This document shows, one piece after another, positions 46,801-55,800 of a DNA stretch of 64,000 nt. Source of the DNA: Nemertoderma westbladi (lineage: Eukaryota > Xenacoelomorpha > Nemertodermatida > Nemertodermatidae); the NCBI GenBank assembly GCA_032718475.1, contig JAUCBJ010005230.1, forward strand, positions 1 through 64,000, in the 5' to 3' direction. The notes under the pieces are model-generated. The model did not search any database. It saw nothing but the letters and a program-made list of their open reading frames with translations, and was not told where the DNA came from. Position numbers and translations under genes: made by a program. Each line of letters opens with the position of its first letter. Position 1 is the stretch's first letter.

Positions 46801-49800
46801 TAGTATTTCTGTCCACACTGTTCCTTCACCTACCAGTAGTGGATTCTGTGAGACCTTTGAACTTAGATGTAGATATTGCTATCCTCATAGAATTGCCCCT
46901 GAGTCATTTAGTTCATCTAACTATAGCCATTCACATCCAAGGTTGTTTGAGCTTAACTTGCGTATGATGTATGGATTTAGATGTGTTGGACTTGGGCTGG
47001 AGCCTGCCAAAATATTTGCAGCAGTTTCGGGCTTACCTCTTCCACCATCAAATATAATATGTGAAATAAATATAATATATGAAAGTGCAGTGAAGATTGA
47101 ATCATTGAAGTCAATGAAAAGGGCTGCAGGTGAAGCAAAGGATGCTAATGATGGTAGTAGTGATACAGGTGCATCTTTTGACGGGTCGTGGCAAAGGCGA
47201 GGATACAGTTCTCTCAATGGGTTTGTTTCTTGTATAAGTATGGACACAGGGAAGGTGTTGGATGTTGAAATATTGTCGAAGTTCTGTCGAACCTGTTCTA
47301 GGGAAGATAACCCTCTACCACACAAATGTACTAGCAATTACAGTGGGTCAAGTGGAGGAATGGAGGTTGTTGGGGCTCTCAATATCTATAATAGATCCAT
47401 GAATGACAGAGGCCTTGCATATGTTGAGTACCTTGGGGATGGGGATACATCAACCTTTTCCAATGTATAAGAGGCCATACCTTATAAAGGAAAAGAGATA
47501 ACCAAGTTGGAATGTGTAGGACACGTCCAAAAGAGACTCGGTTTACGGCTCCGTACCCTGAAGAAGGATCTTGGAAGGAAGAAACTGGCTGACAAAAAAG
47601 TGATAGGGGGAAGAGGTCGTCTGACTGATGACAAGATTGATAGTCTCCAGCTCTATTATTGTAGAGCCATAAGGTAAAACAACTGCTCTGTTCGGGAAAT
47701 GAAGAAGGCTATATGGGCATCTTTCTTTCATACGTGCTCTACCGACAAGAGTCCAAGCCATCAGTTATGTTCTGATCGATGGTGCAAGTATAAACAGGCA
47801 CAGAAAGAAGGTAAATGTTATGTACACAGAAACCTACTACCACGTGCTGTGACTGATGCCATTAAACCTATCTACAAGGCATTGTCAGAACCGGAATTAT
47901 TATCTAAATGCCTTCATGGTCAGACACAAAATCGGAATGAAGCCCTGAATAATCTCGCTTGGAGTCGATGCCCAAAGAGGGTCTTCATTAGTAAACAAGC
48001 TCTCTCTATTGGCATAAATGATGCAGTTATATGCTTCAATGACGGTTATCAAGGAAGAGTTGGTGTCCTAGACCAACTTGTCAGTAGTTCAAAGAAAACG
48101 GTTAAGGATTTTCAGACATTTGACCGAAATCGAATCCTGCAGGCTGACCGGAAAATATCCAAATTAGAGCGCCAGTCTAGAATTCTACGGCGACAAAGGC
48201 GGAAACGAAAACTTCCTACTGGGCCGAAAACATATGATAGTGGAATGTTCTAGACCACTTTATGTATTTGATATACTCCATGCTCCTTAGTTATATAGTT
48301 GCTGTTTGCCATAAATATAATTGGGTTTTTACATTGTAAAATAATTGTATGATCGAATGAAAATAATTGTATGATCGAATGTATTAAAGTTTACATATTC
48401 ACTGAACTTTAAACATGTTTTTCTGCCGCTTGCATTTGTCGCGTGCAGTTTTCATTCATGTACCTCTTTCTCAAAAACTACTGAAGGTATATGTATGAAA
48501 TTTTGGGACTTTGTACAGAATTTCCAGCTCTTTCTTAATGGCCTCAATGACATAAATTCATCAATGTGGTTGTGCTTGCCTCTGTCTCAAAGTCAAAAAA
48601 TAATTTTTTGAGTTTGAGACATTGGCAAACCCAAACACATTGATGGATTTATGTCATTGAGGCCATTAAGAAAGAGCTGGAAATTCTGTACAAGGTCCCA
48701 AAATTTCATACATCTACCTTCAGTAGTTTTTGAGGAATAGGTACATGAATGAAACTGGCACGCGAGAAATGCAAGCGGCAGAAAATGGCATTTAAATCGC
48801 TAATTTACATTACCGCTAATGAACATTTCATGCTTATATGGGTCTCTGGTGCATGAAATGATTATCCTGATGCCACCAAAACTTGTCCAACACAAATATT
48901 CATCATTTGGAGTTAAAATCTGTAGGAATATTTTTTTTTTAGTTTTTTTCAATTTTTCATGTTGAGCCACCTTAATAAAATTCCACAAATGGTGGTTGTT
49001 TGAAAGAAAGGAAATCTTATGGTGGATTAATTGTAATGCACTTATGTAAATTGAGTTATTTGTTCTTTTCGCAGCACTAAATTTATTAATAGACGTAAGC
49101 CTCAATGACTATGGTCAGTCTAAAACGTCCTAAAGACTAGTTTTTATTTAAAGGCTAGAAATTACGGAACCTATCGATAGATCGATTTTTTGATATGTTG
49201 ATCCCACATAGATATCGGTTGATATATTCATAACAACACTTATTACCAACCAATATCACACACAATTATTCACTATTATATAATCCCTTGCAATGTTAGT
49301 ATAAATCTACAGATATCTGCCTGACTATAACATAACGTCGATTTTGTAGAAACTGTAAGTGGAAAGAAATCTTATATTTTTTGTTTAATAATTTAATAAG
49401 TAATTAAACAGGACTAAGGATGATCCAACTCTATAACAAATGGAGCGGAAAAAATGAATTCGCCACCAGCGGGGATTGAACCCGCGTCTCCCGATAAACG
49501 TTCAGGTATGCTAACCACTACACCGCGGATTTTTTCCGCTCCATTTGCTATAGAGTTGGATCATCCTTAGTCCTGTTTAATTACTTATTAATTTATACAA
49601 TCTATGGATGTTAAACACATATACAATAACATTTGTTTAATAATTATGTTTGTACTAGAAAGCCCGTGGCCTTCGGCCACGGCTTTCTAGTTCACAAGCT
49701 TCTATACAATCAATCAATCAATGGACAATATCAAACATAAATAAATTAATTAATTAACTTAACAAAACTTTACATACGACTAACAGACTGATCCCGTTTT

Positions 49801-52800
49801 AGTTGCAGCTACATACAATAATAAACATAAGGCTTTATGTTGTAGTAGATACCTTCCAAGTAACACCTCCAATGGATTACAAATAATAAAATGTGAAAAG
49901 GTTTAAACTGTGTGTAATATTTTCCCCTTAGTGGAAAACTGTATAACTGCAGAGTAGTGGTTAGCGTCCTCGCAAACATAATCTATAGTGCAGTAGGTCA
50001 CTGCAGCAACTCTATCGTATTAAAATGGAAGGTTTTAATTTCATACATTTCGCCCCCTAGTGGCAGACTGCATAATTATGCACTGGTTAGCGTCCTCCCC
50101 AAACATGACGACTATGGTGTAGTAGTCCTCTGCCAAGTGCCAAGTATCAGCAAAAAAGCATTCATAAACAACAAAATTGTAGGTTTCCTCATTCAGACAT
50201 TTCATCACCTAATAGCGGCAGAATGGGGAACTGTAGATTAGTCATCGTCTCCCCAAGCCCAAATACACACCCTACGGTGTAGTATACTCTGCTTGGTATC
50301 AGCAAAAAACATTATAAACATATTATGTAAAGGACCTAAGTATCAGCTAAAAATCATTAATAACAAAATAGGATAAGATTTTCACTTTCACACATTTCGC
50401 CTCCTAGTGGCAGACTGAAGAACCGCAAACTGGTCGGCGTCCTCCCAACACGCAGCTATGGTCAGGTAGAATTTATTCTGCAAAGTGTCAGCAGAGCGGT
50501 TACGAATTACGATGATGCAATAACTGCTGTTACAATTTCCTGCTTGCTGATCAGTAATTTCTCAGATAACAAAACAACTGCAGAATAATGCAATTTTACC
50601 TCAAAGACGCATTCATGCAAGTATCAAGTAAATGTGTAAAAAATCAGCCTCGAGATAGCCTTTACAATTCATGTTCACGAGCTGAGGATGGTCTGCATTA
50701 TATAGGTGCACGCACATGATAGAGTCAAGATCCAACTTGTAGGATGACGGTCTGACGCCCTGCTAGGCCTACCTCGCTAGCACCCATCCGGTACATTGCA
50801 AAAATGAATAATTGAATCATTTTGTGTTTATGATTATATACAATATGTGAACTGAAAAAATGCTAATCTAAGATTTACTGCTTGTTCTTACCAATGTAAG
50901 TCAAGAACCAATCACAGTAGATCCACTCCGCTCTCCTGCTGGGTCCTATTTATTGAGATTACTACTTAACCAACCCAGCCTGCTGCAGGCCACCTATGAT
51001 TGGTCTGCAAGTAGCTAGCTGCCTTGCTAACTAACTCTCAGCTTTGCCAGGCCTGTACTGCCAAAAGGAATATTCGAATCACTTTGAGATTTTATCACAC
51101 AACATGTTGCAGCGAATACAAAATACGCATTCACGCAAGCATACGCGTAAAATAAGCCTCGAGATAGCGATAGTTTACGTGCTCGGGACGAGAGCTTTCG
51201 ATCGATGTATCATTCGCTCAGATTGGTGCCCGTGTGTCGGAGTGTATAGCTTGGACAGACTCACAGACAGACAGAGGATATTTATATATATAGACTAGAA
51301 AGCCAGTGGCCCTTCGGGCCACGGCTTTCTAGTTCACAAGCCTATTCACCATTCCAAACATTAATTAATTAATTAACTTAACAAAACTTCATATGATTGA
51401 GAGTGTTCTCTCAAACAAAAGGACTGATGCTGTTTTACTTTTCAGATATCTACACTGTTCAACGTCCTTCACATAGATGCAGCCTTATGATGTAGTACAG
51501 TAGACCTCTGACAATTATCAGCGTAAAAGCATTTTTAATAAATAAATGTGAGAATGTTTTTACTTTTCAGATTCAGATTTTTCGCACCCTAGCAGTAGAC
51601 TGGAAATCCGCAGACTGGTTAGCGTCCTCCCCATACAAACAGCCTATGGTCATCATGCCTTTCCCAAGTATAAGCAAAAAAGCATTAGAAACAACGAAAT
51701 GGGAGAAGAATTTCACTTGAGACATTTCACCCTCTAGCGGAAGACTGAGAAATTGCAGATTGGTCAGAGTTTTCCACAAACACGCAGTCTATGGTGTAGT
51801 AGACCTCTGACAAGTATCAGCCTAAAAGCATTAGAAACAACGAAACGGGATAAGGTTTTCACTTTCAGACATTTCGCCCCTTAGCGGCCGAATGGAGAAC
51901 TGCAGTTTGTTCGGCGTCTTACCTAGACACACACCCTATGGTGACTACACATCTGGCAAGTGTCAGCCTGAAATCATATTAATAACGAATTGGGATAAGG
52001 TTTTCACTTTCAGACATTTGGCCCCCAAGCGGTAGACTGGATAAATGCAGACTGGTTATAGCTTCTCCCCAAACACACAGTCTATGGTGTAGTAGACCTC
52101 TGCCAAGTATCAGCAAAAAAGCATTATAAACAATGAAATGCATAAAGGTTTTCACTTTCAAACATTGCGCCCCCTAGCGGCAGACAGAGCTATTGCAGAT
52201 TGGTCTTAGTTCTCCACAAACACGCAGTCTTTGATGTAGTAGACCTCTGACAAGTATCAGCCTAAAAACATTATAAACATCAAAATGGGATAAGGTTTTC
52301 ACATTCAGACATTTCGCCCCCTAGCGGCCGAATAGAGAACTGCAGGTTGTTCGGCGTCCTCTTCAGACACACAGCCTATGGTGTAATACACATCTGCCAA
52401 GTGTCAGCCTAAAAGCATTATTAATAACGAAATGGTATAAGGTAGGTTTTCACTTTCAGACATTTGGCCCCCTAGTGGCAGACAGAGGAATTGCAGATTG
52501 GTCAGAGTTCTCCACAAACACGCAGCCTATGGTGTAGTAGACCTCTGCCAAGTACCAGCCTATAAGAATTATAAACAACGAAATGGGATAAGGTTTTCAC
52601 TTTCAGATATTTCGCCCCTTAGTGGCCGAATGGAGAACTGCTTGAGAACTGGGGCGTCCTCCACAGACACACACCATATGGTGTAATACACATCTGCCCA
52701 GTGTCAGCCTAAAAGCATTATTAATAACGAAATGGGATAAGGTTTTAACTTTCAGACATTTGGCCCCCTAGTGGCTGACAGAGGAATTGCAGATTGGTCA

Positions 52801-55800
52801 GAGTTCTCCACAAACACGCAGTCTATGGTGTAGTAGACCTCTGCCAAGTATCAGCCTAAAAGCATTATAAACAACGAAATAGGATAAGGATTTCACTTTC
52901 AGATATTTCGCCCCCTAGCGGCCGAATGGAGAACTGCAGGTAGTTGGGCGTCCTCCACGGACACACACCATATGGTGTAATACACATCTGCCAAGTGTCA
53001 GCCTAAAAGCATTATTAATAACGAAATGGGATAAGGTTTTCACTTTCAGACATTTGGCCCCCTAGCGGTAGACTGGAGAAATGCAGACTGATTCTAGCTC
53101 CTGCCCAAACACGCTGTATTGTGTAGTAGACCTCTGCCAAGTATCAGCAAAAAAGCATTATAAACAAAGAAATGGGATAAGGTTTTCACTTTCAGATATT
53201 TCTCCCCCTAGCGGCAGACTGGGGAATTGCAGATTGGTCAGCATCCTCCCCAAACACACAGCCTATGGTGGAGAAGACCTCTGCCATGTATCAGCTAAAA
53301 GGCTTCAATAATAACGAAATGGGAGATGTTTTCAGTTTCGGATATTTCGCCCCCGAGCGGCAGACTGGAGAACTGCAGATTGTTCAGTGTCCTCCCAAAC
53401 ACACAGTCTATGGTCGGGAACAGATCTGCAAAGTATCATTTAGAACAGATTAAGTCTGGTATCAAAAAGTAGCATAGTCGTTACCCAACGTGTCGAGTGA
53501 CAGAATGAACTGCTAGGCCTACCGCGCTACACCGGTACCGAATTCACGAAATTCGCATTCACGCAAACAAACGCGTAAAATAAGACTCGAGATAGCGACA
53601 GTGCACGTGCTCGTGACGTGAGCTTTCGTTCGATGTATCGCGAGCTCCGATTGGTGCTTGTGTGTAGAAACGTATAGCTTGGACAGACAAACAAACAAAC
53701 AGACAGACATGTATAGCTTGGACAGACAAACAAACAAACAGACAGACATGATATTTATATATATAGATTATTATGTAAAAAATATAAAACTAAAGATATC
53801 ACGGGAAATTAAATTTTCGGCCTCCACTAGCCACTTTCCTGCACAACGACAATATATTTACTTAAATAAAACCAGTAATGAACAGCTCATGGTGATCCTG
53901 AACAGTTATTATAGATATTTTGTTATGTTCAGACGTTTCTTATATTATCTTCCAGTCAAATGTTGCGTCAAACCTTCGACAAAGTTGAAACGGTGGATGT
54001 GTTGGACAGTAAAGACACCTCCCATTTGGCCTTATTACAAAGACCAGAATTAGGTGTCACCTTTACTAAGCTCCACTGCTGGAGTTTGATTCAGTACACC
54101 AAAGGAGTCTACCTTGACGCGGATACTCTGGTAAGTCTCTTGATTGGTTTATTCAGACTTTTATGATGGCCGCTGATGTGATAATGTTCAGAATTTGATA
54201 GTTTGACATATCGGTACTCAATGAGTGAGTACCCCCGATGGCCGGTACTCAATGAGTGAGTACCCCCGATGGCCGGTACTCAATGAGTGAGTACCCCCGA
54301 TGGCCGGTACTCAATGAGTGCGTACACCCGGTGGCCGGTACTCAATGAGTGAGTACCCCCGATGGCCCGTACTCAATGAGTGAGTACACCCGATGGCCGG
54401 TACTCAATGACTGAGTACACCCGGTGGCCGGTACTCAATGAGTGAGTAGCCCCGATGGCCCGTACTCAATGAGTGAGTACCCCCGATGGCCGGTACTCAA
54501 TGAGTGAGTACACCCGGTGGCCGGTACTCAATGAGTGAGTACACCCGGTGGCCGGTACTCAATGAGTGAGTACCCTCGATGGCCGGTACTCAATGAGTGA
54601 GTACACCCGGTGGCCGGTACTCAATGAGTGAGTACCCCCGATGGCTGGTACTCAATGAGTGAGTACCCCCGATGGCCGGTACTCAATGAGTGAGTACACC
54701 CGGTGGCCGGTACTCAATGAGTGAGTACACCCGGTGGCCGGTACTCAATGAGTGAGTAGCCCCGATGGCCGGTACTCAATGAGTGAGTACCCCCGATGGC
54801 CGGTACTCAATGAGTGAGTACCCCCGATGGCCGGTACTCAATGAGTGCGTACACCCGGTGGCCGGTACTCAATGAGTGAGTACACCCGGTGGCCGGTACT
54901 CAATGAGTGAGTACACCCGGTGGCCGCTACTCAATGAGTGAGTACACCCGGTGGCCGGTACTCAATGAGTGAGTACACCCGGTGGCCGGTACTCAATGAG
55001 TGATTACACCCGGTGGCCGGTACTCAATGAGTGAGTACCCCCGATGGACGGTACTCAATGAGTGAGTACCCCCGATTGTCGGTACTCAATGAGTGAGTAC
55101 CCCCGATGGCCGGTACTCAATGAGTGAGTACCCCCGGTGGTCGGTACTCAATGAGTGAGTACCCCCGGTGGTCGGTACTCAATGAGTGAGTACCCCCGAT
55201 GGACGGTACTCAATGAGTGAGTACCCCCGATGGACGGTACTCAATGAGTGAGTACCCCCGATGGACGGTACTCAATGAGTGAGTACACCCGGTGGCCGGT
55301 ACTCAATGAGTGAGTACCCCCGATGGCCGGTACTCAATGAGTGAGTACCCCCGATGGCCGGTACTCAATGAGTGAGTACACCCGGTGGCCATCAATCAAT
55401 CAACTCAATGTAAAATATTGTCAACCAAAATGAGTTCCGAAAAGGTGGAAGGTGTACCCTTGGGCCCATTTAGCACTCAGCTCAACTCCAATTTATTTAT
55501 TTAATATCACCTGGCAGCAATTCTCGAGCTGAATATTTATTTATTACTACCGGTACTTCCATCCTGTTTCACTGTAACATAGTTGAGGCCGGTAGGTCCG
55601 CTGTTAGAGATAGGATATGCAACTTAAAACTGACTGTTAAATATATCTAGGCAGGAAAGCGAGTGTGAGAAGAAGGTGGCTGAACTGGTTAGCTGTGCTG
55701 ATGAGACCTAATAAGCCGAAACACTATAGCGCTGGTTCAACCCCCGCTGTCAATAGGCCTTCAATCCTACAATCTTGATCCAAATTTCTTGAAATAAACT

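Larger units (their letters stand above)
45729..48973 (+). mobile_element. Mutator-like transposon with terminal inverted repeats
   Basis: The 3245-bp element is bounded by AAGGTGGTTCAACATGAAAA (left) and the complement AAGGTGGCTCAACATGAAAA (right), followed by A/T runs. The flanks AACAGAATT and AATAAAATT match at 7 of 9 positions, compatible with a 9-bp target duplication as in Mutator-type elements. It carries one transposase gene (46151-48253, broken by two stops) and a 365-bp internal palindrome (48422-48786). It sits in glycogenin intron 2 in the same orientation as the gene. Confidence 0.87.

Noticed and set aside
49461-49528. Functional tRNA-Asn(GTT)
   Set aside because: The acceptor stem does not pair well and base 33 is C, so it is kept only as tRNA-like.
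51573-53453. Small open frames within the Helitron core repeats
   Set aside because: They repeat with the 148-bp unit and have no start context or domain.
54213-55390. CRISPR-like array with palindromic repeats
   Set aside because: No variable spacers; a plain 31-bp tandem repeat inside an intron.
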